Of a DNA stretch of 27,958 bases, positions 1 through 7,710 are shown piece after piece. The position numbers were made by a program, and so were the translations under genes. The stretch is from NCBI GenBank assembly GCA_003244035.1, contig QHBV01000148.1:1-27958 (forward strand), in the 5' to 3' direction. The stretch is from Solirubrobacterales bacterium (GTDB lineage: Bacteria > Actinomycetota > Thermoleophilia > Solirubrobacterales > Solirubrobacteraceae). The notes below the pieces were generated by a model that worked only from the letters and a program-made list of their open reading frames with translations, searched no databases and was not told the origin of the DNA. Positions within the stretch are counted from its first letter, which is position 1. The number at the start of each line of letters is the position of its first letter.

Positions 1-438
1 CTCGACGCGACCAAGCAGAGCGAGGCGACCGTGCACGAGCCGGTCACGGTGGAGATGCCGGACGGCAGCACGGTCAACGGCAAGATCACCCAGGTCAGCC
101 CGGTGGCACAGGCGAGCAGCTCATCGGGCACGGGCTCGTCGTCGAGCGCCCCGTCGGCCACGGTCCCGGTGACGGTCACACTGACCGGTCACCAGCGGGT
201 GACCGGTCTCGATCAGGCGGCCGTCAGCGTCAACTTCGAGCAGCAATCCGCGAAGAACGTCCTATCCGTTCCGGTGACGGCGCTGGTTGCCACCGCGGGC
301 GGAGGCTATGCGCTTCAGCAGGTGGCGGCACCGCACAGGCTGATACCGGTCACGCCAGGGCTGTTCGCGACCGGCTATGTGCAGGTCTCCGGCGCACAGA
401 TCTATCCCGGCCTGCAGGTCACCGATTCGCAGGGATGA
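1..438 (+). CDS. periplasmic adaptor subunit (MacA/HlyD-like), 3' part only
   Basis: The frame is open from base 1, so the N-terminus lies outside the window; the last 145 codons are present. The visible part looks like the beta-barrel and membrane-proximal end of a membrane-fusion protein: a stretch on setting values through the adaptor (EPVTVEMPDGSTVNGKI), a Ser/Gly/Thr-rich insert, then a VPVTALVATAGGGYALQQV segment typical of actinobacterial adaptors paired with MacB-type permeases. Its stop overlaps the ATG of the ATPase by four bases (ATGA), so it is the first visible gene of a three-gene export operon. The family links an inner-membrane ABC permease to the cell envelope. In a bacterium without an outer membrane it more likely works as an accessory subunit. 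Substrate unknown. Confidence 0.8.
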   Translation, partial: LDATKQSEATVHEPVTVEMPDGSTVNGKITQVSPVAQASSSSGTGSSSSAPSATVPVTVTLTGHQRVTGLDQAAVSVNFEQQSAKNVLSVPVTALVATAGGGYALQQVAAPHRLIPVTPGLFATGYVQVSGAQIYPGLQVTDSQG

Positions 439-1115
439 CGCAAGCCCTCGCGCTGCGGCTCGGGAACGTCGCCAAGGACTACCGTGGCGGGGTCAAGGCC
501 CTGCGCGGGGTCAGCGTCGAGATCGCAGGCGGCGAGCAGGTCGCGGTAGTCGGTCCTTCGGGGTCGGGCAAGACGACGATGCTCACGATTCTGGGCACGC
601 TCGAGCGGCCCACGAGCGGTGCCGTGGAAGTCGCCGGACGCGACGCGGTGAAGGCATCGGACGCTGAGCTGGCGGGGCTGCGCGCGCACGAGATCGGCTT
701 CGTGTTTCAAGGCTTCCATCTCCAGGAGGCGATGACGGCGCTCGAAAACGTCGCCAACGGCATGCTCTACACCGGCGCGCCGGCCCGCGAGCGCCGTGAA
801 GCGGCTCGGACCGCCCTGGAGCGCGTCGGCCTCGGACACCGGTTGACCCACAAGCCCTCCCAGCTCTCAGGCGGCGAGCGCCAACGGGTTGCGATTGCCA
901 GGGCGCTGGCCAAGCGCCCGGTGATCATCCTCGCCGACGAGCCGACAGGAAACCTCGACTCCAAAGCCGGGCAGGAGGTAATCGCGCTGCTGCACACCCT
1001 GGCCGCCGACGGCGCGACGCTTGCCCTGATCACCCACGACGAGCACATTGCCGAGGCCTTCCCGCGGCGGCTCCAGATGCGCGATGGGGAGCTCGTCGGA
1101 GACGAGCGACAGTGA
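435..1115 (+). CDS. MacB/LolD-type ABC transporter ATP-binding protein
   Basis: A 226-residue ATPase of the usual length for the MacB/LolD/FtsE group. Visible motifs are Walker A GPSGSGKTT (about 40-48), Q-loop FQGFHL (about 91-96), signature LSGGERQR (about 144-151), Walker B VIILADEPTGNLD (about 163-175) and the H-loop His near 201. All catalytic positions are intact. The start overlaps the adaptor stop and the stop overlaps the permease GTG, so the three subunits are translationally coupled. It would power a mechanotransmission-type exporter rather than an importer. The substrate (drug, peptide or lipoprotein) cannot be read from the sequence. Confidence 0.93.
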   Translation: MTQALALRLGNVAKDYRGGVKALRGVSVEIAGGEQVAVVGPSGSGKTTMLTILGTLERPTSGAVEVAGRDAVKASDAELAGLRAHEIGFVFQGFHLQEAMTALENVANGMLYTGAPARERREAARTALERVGLGHRLTHKPSQLSGGERQRVAIARALAKRPVIILADEPTGNLDSKAGQEVIALLHTLAADGATLALITHDEHIAEAFPRRLQMRDGELVGDERQ

Positions 1116-2413
1116 AACTCGCCGGGGGCGTCTCGCAGCGAGGGCGATCGGCCTCCGACGGGGAAGCATCGCCACCCGGGCGATCAGGTTCCCTCGGTGG
1201 CGTCTCCCCGCCGCGGCGACCGCGGGACGTCGCCCGGATGCCCCCACACGAGCTGCTGGCGGTCGCCTTTCACGGGCTTCGCACCCGGCGCCTGCGAGCC
1301 GCACTGTCCGCGCTCGGGATCGCGATCGGGATCGGCGCGATGGTCGCCGTCGTCGGTGTCTCGGCGTCGAGCCAGGCCAACCTGCTCGCGACGATCGACA
1401 AGCTGGGCACGAATCTCCTGACTGTCGCACCTGGGACGACCTTTCTCGGTCAGAACGAGATGCTGCCGAGCACCGCGCTGGGGACGATCGACCACATGGC
1501 GGCGGTGCAACGGGATTCCGCCGTCTACCAGGTCGCAGGCGCGACCGTGCGGAGAAGCCCTTACGTGCCATCCGAGCAAACCGGCGGGATCGGCGTCGAC
1601 GCGACCGACACAGGATTGCCGGCGGCGGTAAGCGGCCAGCTGGCCACCGGCCATTTCCTGGACGCGGCGACGGAGAACTACCCGACGGTGGTGCTCGGCG
1701 CCCAGGCCGCAAATACGCTTCAGATCACGAGTGTCCGTGGTCACATCCAGGTCTTCCTCGGGGGAACGTGGTTCAACGTGGTCGGCGTGCTCCAGCCGGT
1801 GATCCTCGACCCCAATCTCGACAGCACCGCGTTCATCGGTCTGCCGGTGGCCGAGCGGCTGTTCCAGACCCAGCCCAACCCATCCGAGGTCTACGTTCGC
1901 ACGAACGTCAACCAGGTATCCCAGGTCTCGAACCTGCTTGCGCCCACGGCGGACCCCCAAAACCCCGACGGCGTGCAGGTGAGCCGTCCCTCCGACGCGC
2001 TCGAGGCGCGGGCCGCGGCCAAGGGGCAGTTCACCACGCTGCTGCTCGGTCTCGGCGCGGTCGCGCTGCTCGTGGGCGCGATCGGGATCGCCAACATCAT
2101 GGTGATCTCGGTGCTCGAACGCCGTGGGGAGATCGGCTTGAGGAGGGCGCTGGGAGCCACCAAGCGGCACATCAGCACCCAGTTCTTGACCGAGTCGGCG
2201 TTGCTCGCGACCCTCGGGGGAGCAGCCGGGCTGCTGCTCGGTGCGATTGCTACGTGGGCCTATTCGCTGGCGCAGAACCAGCCGATGGTGATCCCCGTGT
2301 ACGCGTTGATCGCCGCCCCGGCGGCCGGGCTGGCGATAGGCGCGCTCGCGGGGCTGTATCCGGCGTCGAAGGCCGCCCGGCTGAGCCCGACCGAAGCGCT
2401 CCGAGCGGCGTAG
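1112..2413 (+). CDS. MacB-like ABC transporter permease (FtsX domain)
   Basis: The core has the MacB layout: one N-terminal membrane helix (LSALGIAIGIGAMVAVVGVS), a large extracytoplasmic MacB_PCD domain, then three C-terminal helices with the FtsX-type motif NIMVISVLERRGEIGLRRALGA and an ending typical of the family (LYPASKAARLSPTEALRA). The GTG at 1112 overlaps the ATPase stop and has a GGAG ten bases upstream, which argues for this start. It adds about 42 Arg/Ser/Gly/Pro-rich residues before the family-like start MPPHELLAVAF at 1238, which is the alternative start. It ends seven bases before the convergent acetyltransferase, with no room for a separate terminator. Confidence 0.9.
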   Translation: MKLAGGVSQRGRSASDGEASPPGRSGSLGGVSPPRRPRDVARMPPHELLAVAFHGLRTRRLRAALSALGIAIGIGAMVAVVGVSASSQANLLATIDKLGTNLLTVAPGTTFLGQNEMLPSTALGTIDHMAAVQRDSAVYQVAGATVRRSPYVPSEQTGGIGVDATDTGLPAAVSGQLATGHFLDAATENYPTVVLGAQAANTLQITSVRGHIQVFLGGTWFNVVGVLQPVILDPNLDSTAFIGLPVAERLFQTQPNPSEVYVRTNVNQVSQVSNLLAPTADPQNPDGVQVSRPSDALEARAAAKGQFTTLLLGLGAVALLVGAIGIANIMVISVLERRGEIGLRRALGATKRHISTQFLTESALLATLGGAAGLLLGAIATWAYSLAQNQPMVIPVYALIAAPAAGLAIGALAGLYPASKAARLSPTEALRAA

Positions 2414-2420
2414 CTCGCAG

Positions 2421-3218
2421 CTACCCATTCGTGGCCGGCACCAGGCGGCCATTGGGTCCGAGCACGAATCCGGGCAGCGTGAAGCGCGACGCGAGCAGCC
2501 CGGGGACGGCGTCCTCGGCGACCGGCGTGACGGTCTCGCCGGCAGGCGTCTGCTCGGTGAGCGCCAGCCCGTTCCAATTGCTCACCGATGTCCGTGAGCC
2601 GTCGGGGCGCTGCGTGCTGACGATCAGTCCCTTCACGAACGGCGAGCGAGGATGCGTCGAGGTGAACCAGTTGCTCGTCTCGACGTCAACCAGCGGAACC
2701 GGCTCCGGGACAAAGCCATACAGATCCACCCAGTCGTCACCCTCCGCCGTTTGCAGCACGAGCTCGGGACCATCTTGCGCGATGCGAAAGCGCCAGCCCG
2801 ACTGCCGGTGCGTGGCGCCAGGCCCGAACGGCAGTGGCTCGAGCGGGCCGCCGGCGCCGAAGCCGACGTCCGCGTGCCAGCTCGCGCCCTCCGCGCGCAC
2901 GCGCAGCACGAGGTGGCTGCGCGGCCGAAGCGCGCCGTACGGTGCCCCCAACCGCACGCGCGCCAGGAGCAGGTCGACCTCGGCGCCAAGCGTCTCGAGC
3001 GCGGCCTTCAGCAGCAGGTTCTGCTCGAAGCAGTACCCGCCGCGGCGCCGAGAGACCATCTTGCCATGGAGGTCCTCGAGCGCAAGCGATACCGGCACGC
3101 CGCGGTGCGGATCGAGGTTCTCGAACGGGATCGAGGTCGCGTGGGCCCGGTGCACCTCGGCGATGCTCGGGCGTCCACGCAGCCCGATCCGGGCTAGGTA
3201 CGCGTCGAGGTCGAGCAT
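2421..3218 (-). CDS. nat: arylamine N-acetyltransferase
   Basis: A 265-residue NAT-family enzyme that transfers acetyl from acetyl-CoA to arylamines or hydrazines; some actinobacterial relatives act on other acyl-CoAs. The cysteine-protease-like triad is complete: Cys63 in RRGGYCFEQN, His102 in RSHLVLRV and Asp117 in WHADVGFG. The N-terminal PFENLDPH motif is also typical. The length matches the family (about 270-280). It follows the YdeI-like gene by six bases and is probably co-transcribed with it from upstream of 3818. Biological substrate is unknown; in mycobacteria NAT is linked to sterol breakdown genes, but nothing of that kind is visible here. Confidence 0.93.
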   Translation of the reverse strand: MLDLDAYLARIGLRGRPSIAEVHRAHATSIPFENLDPHRGVPVSLALEDLHGKMVSRRRGGYCFEQNLLLKAALETLGAEVDLLLARVRLGAPYGALRPRSHLVLRVRAEGASWHADVGFGAGGPLEPLPFGPGATHRQSGWRFRIAQDGPELVLQTAEGDDWVDLYGFVPEPVPLVDVETSNWFTSTHPRSPFVKGLIVSTQRPDGSRTSVSNWNGLALTEQTPAGETVTPVAEDAVPGLLASRFTLPGFVLGPNGRLVPATNG

Positions 3219-3224
3219 TGGGAG

Positions 3225-3818
3225 CTAGAGCCGGCGCCTCTGCGGATAGATCGTCTCGCCTCGGGCCAGGATGGCGACGTAACGCTCGATTCGTCTGGCG
3301 CGGGTGTTGGCCCGCTTGACGGTATCGAGTCGATGCAGAAGCGCATAGCGGTTCTGGCTCGTGAGGATCTCGAACATCGCCTGCGCTGTGGGCTCGGCGG
3401 CGAGCGCCCCCGCGAGATCGTCTGGCACCTCGATGCCGGCCTGGCCGGCGTAGGCGGCTTCCCAGCGATCGTCGCTCTTGGCGCGGGCTACTTCGGCAAG
3501 CCCCGCTGGGTGCATTCGCCCTTCGCTCATCAATCGCTCCACGATGCCCACGTTGCGTCTCGACCACGCGCTGCGCGCCCGCCGAGGAGTGAAGCGCTGC
3601 TTGTAGGTGGACTCATCCCGGCGCTGGAGGAGACCATCGATCCAGCCGTGGCAAAGCGCTTCGTCGAGCGCCTGGTCGCAGGTCAGGCTGGTCGGCTCGC
3701 TTGTGCCCTTCTTGGCGAGGACCAGCCACACGCCGGTCTGATCGGCGTGATGCTCGGCGAGCCACGCCCGCCAGGCGGCGGGATCGGCGACGGTGAGCTC
3801 CGGCAGATCGTCGCCCAC
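3225..3818 (-). CDS. YdeI/OmpD-associated (OmdA) family protein
   Basis: A 197-residue protein with the hallmarks of the OmdA family: an N-terminal WRAWLAEHH segment, the core CDQALDEALCHGWIDGLL, RFTPRRARSAWSRRNV, and a C-terminal Arg/Lys-rich segment. Relatives are annotated as bacteriocin-protection or OmpD-associated proteins, but their biochemical role is unsettled. The start is a GTG at 3818 without a clear ribosome-binding site, so a nearby alternative start cannot be excluded. It is the first gene of a two-gene unit with the acetyltransferase. Confidence 0.87.
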   Translation of the reverse strand: MGDDLPELTVADPAAWRAWLAEHHADQTGVWLVLAKKGTSEPTSLTCDQALDEALCHGWIDGLLQRRDESTYKQRFTPRRARSAWSRRNVGIVERLMSEGRMHPAGLAEVARAKSDDRWEAAYAGQAGIEVPDDLAGALAAEPTAQAMFEILTSQNRYALLHRLDTVKRANTRARRIERYVAILARGETIYPQRRRL

Positions 3819-3962
3819 GACGATCAGCCTGACAGGTCTGGAGGTGCCTTCGTCCGGCTCGGTGTTGTGGCCCAGGCCTTACGAACAGCTTGTGCTCGGC
3901 TTACGGAGAGCTGACGTTCACACCCGTACCCTGGATTCATGCCGAGTTGGCGTAGCCGAATC

Positions 3963-4017
3963 GGAGGCAATCGACGGCGGAGTGGGCAACCCCGGCCCGG
4001 CTCGCCGTCACGCCTCC
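3963..4017. other. extended inverted repeat in the 3819-4157 gap
   Basis: The 339 bases between the YdeI-like gene and the permease hold no convincing gene. The clearest structure is a 55-base imperfect hairpin: GGAGGC (3963-3968) pairs with GCCTCC (4012-4017), and inside it GACGGCG (3973-3979) pairs with CGCCGTC (4003-4009). A separate 12-base perfect palindrome, GGGAACGTTCCC, lies at 4063-4074. The hairpin could end the minus-strand transport operon about 140 bases after its last stop. There is no T-run on either side, so a terminator role is only a guess. Confidence 0.4.
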
Positions 4018-4157
4018 CGGGCGCCGACGCGGCCGCGACGAAGTGCGCCTCGTCGCGAGCGCGGGAACGTTCCCTTCCCCGCACCCCGAGGTCTGGCGGC
4101 GGTCCGCATTGCGACTCCCATCCAGGCGGGCCGCCCGCCGGTCCTCGGGCAGCTCGC

Positions 4158-4973
4158 TCATTCGTCTGAGCGCCACCGCGTCCGCAGCGTGGCCATCAAG
4201 TAACCCGACGCGGCAAGGCCGACGATCGCGCTGCTCGGCGGCAGTGAGCCGACCGCGTAGCTGAGCGCGAGGCCGCCCCACATCGCCAGGGCCGCGAACA
4301 GCGCCGACAGCGCCAGCCCACGGAGCGGGCTGGCGGTGAGCTCGTGCGCGGCACCCGCTGGTGCCGCGAGCAGCCCGAGCAGCAGCAGCGCCCCGACGGC
4401 CTGGGTGCTCTCTGCCGTGACCAGCGCCAGCAGCGCGAGAAAAAGGCCGCCGAGCAGGCGAACGGGAACCCCCCGCACGACCGCCAGCTCGGCATCGAGC
4501 GTCGACAGAAGGAGCGGGCGGAAAGCGATCAGCACGCCCGCGATGACGGCGAGCGCAACGGCCGCCGCCAGACGGGCGGCGCTTGCTGTGAGGGAGTAGA
4601 TCGAGCCGAACAGCGCGTTTACGGCGGTGATTCCCTGTTCCCCGCCGGCGCTCGAGGCCAGCAGCGTGATCAGCAGGATCCCGATGCCGAGGGTCCAGGC
4701 GAACACGATCCCGATCGCGACATCGTCGGCCTGTCCGCGGCGGCCGAGGGTTGCGAGCCCGGCTGCGACTGCAAGCGTCAGCACGAGCACCCCGATCCGT
4801 TCGTCCAAGCCGAGCACCGCGGCGGCGATCGCGCCAACGAACGCGACGTGGCTGAGGGCATCGCCCGCGAACACCTGGGCGCGTAGGACTACGAACCATC
4901 CGACGGCCCCGCACGCGAGTGCGATGAACGTCCCCGCGAGATAGGCGTTGCGGACGAACTCGTGCTCGAGCAT
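4158..4973 (-). CDS. metal ABC transporter permease (ABC-3 family), second permease
   Basis: A 271-residue integral membrane protein of the ZnuB/TroC/MntB family with about seven to eight hydrophobic helices. Recognisable parts are VLRAQVFAGDALSHVAFVGA near the N-terminus, the LRGVPVRLLGGLFL-type loop and LLLLGLLAAPAGAAHELT near the C-terminal third. The start is set at ATG 4973, which overlaps the stop of the upstream permease by one base (TGATG). A longer open frame to 5024 would run into that gene. It is the last gene of the four-gene transport operon. Together with the other permease it probably forms a heterodimeric channel, as in TroABCD/MtsABCD-type systems. Confidence 0.9.
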   Translation of the reverse strand: MLEHEFVRNAYLAGTFIALACGAVGWFVVLRAQVFAGDALSHVAFVGAIAAAVLGLDERIGVLVLTLAVAAGLATLGRRGQADDVAIGIVFAWTLGIGILLITLLASSAGGEQGITAVNALFGSIYSLTASAARLAAAVALAVIAGVLIAFRPLLLSTLDAELAVVRGVPVRLLGGLFLALLALVTAESTQAVGALLLLGLLAAPAGAAHELTASPLRGLALSALFAALAMWGGLALSYAVGSLPPSSAIVGLAASGYLMATLRTRWRSDE

Positions 4974-5836
4974 CAGCGTCGGCTGCGACTCAGAGCGCGC
5001 GCGGATCGCACGAGCACGTAGCAACAGAACGCGATCGTGGTCGTGCAGAAACCGGGCGGGTAGACGGAGAAGTAGGCGATCGCCAGACCGAGCCAGACGA
5101 TCAGCAGCGCGAATACCGCGCTCAGCGCCAGCCCCAGGAACGGGCGCAGCGTCACCAGCTGGGCGCTTGCGGGTGGCGCCACCAGCAAGGCGAAGACGAG
5201 CAGCGCCCCGGTGATCTGACTCGTCGCGGCCACGACGATCCCGAGGATCAGCAGGAACAGGACGTCGAGCGCCGCGACCGGAATGCCGCGCGCACTGGCC
5301 ACTTCGGGATCGATCGAGGCAAGCAGCAGCGGGCGGGCGGTGAGCGCGAGGATCGCGAGCGTGGCGACCGCGACCGCCAGCAGCACCAGCACCTGATCGT
5401 GCGTGATTCCGAGGATGCTGCCGAACAGCAGCGTCTCAGGTCCCGCAAGCACGGCGTGGCTCAGCGACAGGAACAGGAACCCGGCGGCCAGGCCTGCCGT
5501 CTGGATTGTGCCGATCGCGGCCGTTTCACGGTTGTGCGCGGCGCCGGCACGCTTGCCGGCGCCGATCGCAAGCGCCGCGGCGCCGCCCGCGAGGTAATAG
5601 CCGAGCGCGGTCGGCAGCCCGGCGAGCGCCGCGCCTGCCGCACCCGGGAACGCCATCACCGAGAGCGTGTGGCCCGCGAAGCTCTGGCGGCGCAGGACCA
5701 TGTACCACCCGGCCGTTGCGGCGAGCACCGCCACGATCGTGCCGGCCGCGAGCGCGCTGACCATGAACTGGAACGTGAGCAGCTGATGGACGTCTGAGAG
5801 CGGGTCGAGCGAGAGCGATGGGTGCCCGGGGCTCAT
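4973..5836 (-). CDS. metal ABC transporter permease (ABC-3 family), first permease
   Basis: A 287-residue member of the same ABC-3 family as its downstream neighbour but clearly diverged from it. Helical segments include MVSALAAGTIVAVLAATAGW and the family motif LRRQSFAGHTLSVMAFPGAAGA. Further on come ARGIPVAALDVLFLLILGIVVA and GALLVFALLVAPPASAQ. The chosen ATG at 5836 overlaps the ATPase stop by four bases (ATGA). The open frame extends to 6349 but the extension is Arg-rich antisense of the ATPase gene and is rejected. It moves Zn2+ or Mn2+ inward with the ATPase encoded just upstream. Confidence 0.9.
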   Translation of the reverse strand: MSPGHPSLSLDPLSDVHQLLTFQFMVSALAAGTIVAVLAATAGWYMVLRRQSFAGHTLSVMAFPGAAGAALAGLPTALGYYLAGGAAALAIGAGKRAGAAHNRETAAIGTIQTAGLAAGFLFLSLSHAVLAGPETLLFGSILGITHDQVLVLLAVAVATLAILALTARPLLLASIDPEVASARGIPVAALDVLFLLILGIVVAATSQITGALLVFALLVAPPASAQLVTLRPFLGLALSAVFALLIVWLGLAIAYFSVYPPGFCTTTIAFCCYVLVRSARALSRSRR

Positions 5837-6693
5837 GGCGGATCGTGACGGTGGCTGTGGTGATGCGGCGCCTCGGGCTGGCCGACGACGATCAGGCGAC
5901 CGTTGCCGCTGCGAAGCACCTCGATCGGGGCGCCGTACAGACGCGTGAGCTTCGAAGCGGTGATCACCTCCTGAACGGACCCTGCCAACGCGCGTCCGCC
6001 GGCCAGGTAGATCACGCCGTCCAGATACGCGACCAGGGGGTTCACATCGTGGGCGACGAGCAGGACCGCGATGTCTTGTGCGGTGCAGATGCTCCTCACC
6101 AGCGCCGCGACTGCGGCCTGGTTGGGCAGGTCGAGGCTGTCGAGCGGCTCGTCGAGGATCAGCAGGTCGGGGTTGCCCACCAGCGCCTGTGCGATCAGCA
6201 GCCGCTGCTGCTCGCCACCCGAGAGCTCGCCGAGCGCGCGGTGCGCGTAGGTGCTCGCGCCCACGAGCGCGATCACCTCCTTGACGCGCTCGTGCTCGGC
6301 GCGCCGCCGCGTGCGCGCCCTTGAGGAAAGGGCGATTGGCAGCCCCCATCGGGTTCCGTCGAGGCCGAGTCGCACCAGATCGACTCCTCGCACCGGGGTC
6401 GAGGAATCGAAGCTCCGACGCTGAGGCAGGTATCCAATCCGCGAGCGCGCCTGCTCGGGTGGCGCGCCGAGCACGCTGATGGAACCTGCCGCCAGCGGCA
6501 CGAGTCCGAGGATCGCCTTCATCAGCGTCGACTTGCCGGCCCCGTTGGGCCCGAGCACGGCCACGAGCTCACCGCGCCCGACCGTCAGCCGCACGCCGTC
6601 GAAGACAGGCCGCCCACCGAGGTTCACGGCGACGTCGTCGAGCCAGACGGCGGGCGTTGCCGCTACATGTGGCGCCGCCAACGCCACCTTCAC
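5833..6693 (-). CDS. metal ABC transporter ATP-binding protein (ZnuC-like) with His-rich tail
   Basis: A 286-residue ATPase with Walker A GPNGAGKST (48-56), signature LSGGEQQR (157-164), Walker B LLILDEPLDSLD (177-188) and H-loop VAHDVNP. The start is the GTG at 6693, which overlaps the stop of the binding-protein gene (GTGA) and is preceded by GGGAAG; the longer frame to 6876 is antisense-like sequence inside that gene. The last 13 residues, EAPHHHSHRHDPP, carry five His. Such a tail could bind zinc and sense cytoplasmic metal, but this is inference. It energises the two permeases encoded immediately downstream. Confidence 0.93.
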   Translation of the reverse strand: MKVALAAPHVAATPAVWLDDVAVNLGGRPVFDGVRLTVGRGELVAVLGPNGAGKSTLMKAILGLVPLAAGSISVLGAPPEQARSRIGYLPQRRSFDSSTPVRGVDLVRLGLDGTRWGLPIALSSRARTRRRAEHERVKEVIALVGASTYAHRALGELSGGEQQRLLIAQALVGNPDLLILDEPLDSLDLPNQAAVAALVRSICTAQDIAVLLVAHDVNPLVAYLDGVIYLAGGRALAGSVQEVITASKLTRLYGAPIEVLRSGNGRLIVVGQPEAPHHHSHRHDPP

Positions 6694-7646
6694 CTTCCCG
6701 TCGCCTCGTGCAGTGCGAGGGCGAGCCCCCGCAGTTGCGCCACCTGCCACTGCTCGAAGCTGTCGGTGGGGGGCGAGAGCGTCTCGGTGACGGTCGCGAT
6801 CGGAATGCGCGCGCCCCGCGCGAGCGCGTTCAGGCGCTGTACCTCTGGCGTGGCGTTCTGGGTGTTGTAGAGCCACACCTTGATCTCGTGGCCGGTGATC
6901 TGGCGCTGTGCGGTGCCGGCGTCCTGGGCCGTCACCTCGGTGCCCTCGCTGATCGCATTCATGAAGCTCGGAGGAGTGACCAGGCGCAGCCCGAGCGCCG
7001 GCGCCAGCGGGGCAAAGATGCTCTCCGAGGCACCCACCGGGACGCCCGCGTAGCGGGCCTTGATCCGCGCGATCAGCGCGTGGTAGCGCGCCAGGCCGAG
7101 GCGCTCGAACAGCGCGTGGCGCTGCGCGAAGTAGCGCTCGTCTTTGGGATCGAGCTTCGTCAGGTCCGCGGTGATCGCGCTGGCGACGAGCTCGACATCG
7201 GTGGGGTCATACCAGCGGTGGGAGTTCTTGCCCTGCCCCAGCGCGAGCAGCCCGCCGACGTCGAGCGCGACGCGGCGGGCTGCCGAATCGGCCGCAAGCA
7301 GTTTCGGCGCCCAGGGGTCGTAGCCGACTCCGTTGACGATCGTGAGCTGGGCGAGCGCCAGCGTGCGGGCATCGGCCGGGGTCGGCTCGTAGGCGTGCGG
7401 GTCCTGCGCGGGGTTGACGATGATGCTCTGCACGCTTGTCCTGGTGCCGCCCAGCTGGGACGCGATGCTGCCCCAGAAGTTCTCTGCAGCCACGACGCGG
7501 ACGGCTCCCCCGGGCCCGGGAGATGCCCCGACGCCGCAGCCGGACAGCAGCAGCGCGAGCGTTGCGAGCAGGCTGCCGGCGAGCGGGCACCCAATCGCGA
7601 GCGAGCCGGCGCCGCTGAGCGGGTGCGTGCTGTCCCTGGCGTGCAT
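6690..7646 (-). CDS. zinc/manganese-type ABC transporter substrate-binding lipoprotein (ZnuA-like)
   Basis: A 318-residue cluster A-I binding protein. A hydrophobic signal ends in lipobox LLSGC with the lipidated Cys at 37. Probable metal ligands are His84 (QDPHAYEPTP) and His143 (NSHRWYDP). At the position where many ZnuA proteins have the third His, this protein has Glu208 (GASESIFAPLA). The His-rich loop of enterobacterial ZnuA is absent. The C-terminal YNTQNATPEVQRLN and SFEQWQ segments match the actinobacterial subgroup. It is the first gene of the importer operon; its promoter faces the Fur/Zur gene and overlaps an inverted repeat. Zinc is the likely substrate; manganese is possible. 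Confidence 0.9.
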   Translation of the reverse strand: MHARDSTHPLSGAGSLAIGCPLAGSLLATLALLLSGCGVGASPGPGGAVRVVAAENFWGSIASQLGGTRTSVQSIIVNPAQDPHAYEPTPADARTLALAQLTIVNGVGYDPWAPKLLAADSAARRVALDVGGLLALGQGKNSHRWYDPTDVELVASAITADLTKLDPKDERYFAQRHALFERLGLARYHALIARIKARYAGVPVGASESIFAPLAPALGLRLVTPPSFMNAISEGTEVTAQDAGTAQRQITGHEIKVWLYNTQNATPEVQRLNALARGARIPIATVTETLSPPTDSFEQWQVAQLRGLALALHEATGR

Positions 7647-7655
7647 CGGGCGGAT

Positions 7656-7661
7656 AATCTA
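7656..7661 (-). promoter_or_regulatory. candidate -10 box of the metal importer operon
   Basis: On the minus strand the sequence reads TAGATT, followed by nine bases and then the ATG of the binding-protein gene. A start of transcription about seven bases downstream would leave almost no leader. The -35 region at this spacing (about 7679-7684) is a poor match but lies inside the inverted repeat at 7667-7687, so a bound repressor would block it. Confidence 0.45.
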
Positions 7662-7666
7662 CAGGA

Positions 7667-7687
7667 GAATGGGATTGAGTCCCATTC
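7667..7687. promoter_or_regulatory. perfect inverted repeat, candidate Fur/Zur-family operator
   Basis: The arms GAATGGGA and TCCCATTC are perfectly complementary around the 5-base centre TTGAG. The site lies in the 77-base gap between the divergent importer operon and the Fur/Zur gene, covering the -35/spacer region of the importer promoter. Fur-family repressors bind palindromes of about this size. The arms are more GC-rich than the AT-rich Zur boxes known from mycobacteria and Streptomyces. A weaker, shorter repeat GTGC-GAATT-GCAC follows at 7695-7707, just before the regulator's -10 box. Confidence 0.6.
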
Positions 7688-7710
7688 GTGTTTTGTGCGA
7701 ATTGCACGCT

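Noticed and set aside
1048..3228. Long plus-strand frame of 726 codons
   Set aside because: It crosses the MacB-like permease in another frame and then runs antisense through the acetyltransferase. The product is Arg-rich without domain signals.
3939..4157. tRNA or cobalamin riboswitch in the gap after the importer operon
   Set aside because: No acceptor stem, T-loop or anticodon arm can be drawn, and the conserved cobalamin riboswitch boxes are absent on both strands.
3937..4161. 74-codon minus-strand ORF overlapping the permease stop
   Set aside because: Although coupled by ATGA, about one fifth of the residues are Arg, there is no hydrophobic core, and a hairpin covers its 3' part. Kept only as an observation.
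5837..6349. Longer start for the first metal permease
   Set aside because: The extra 171 codons are antisense-frame sequence inside the ATPase gene; ATG 5836 overlaps the ATPase stop and begins a normal permease.
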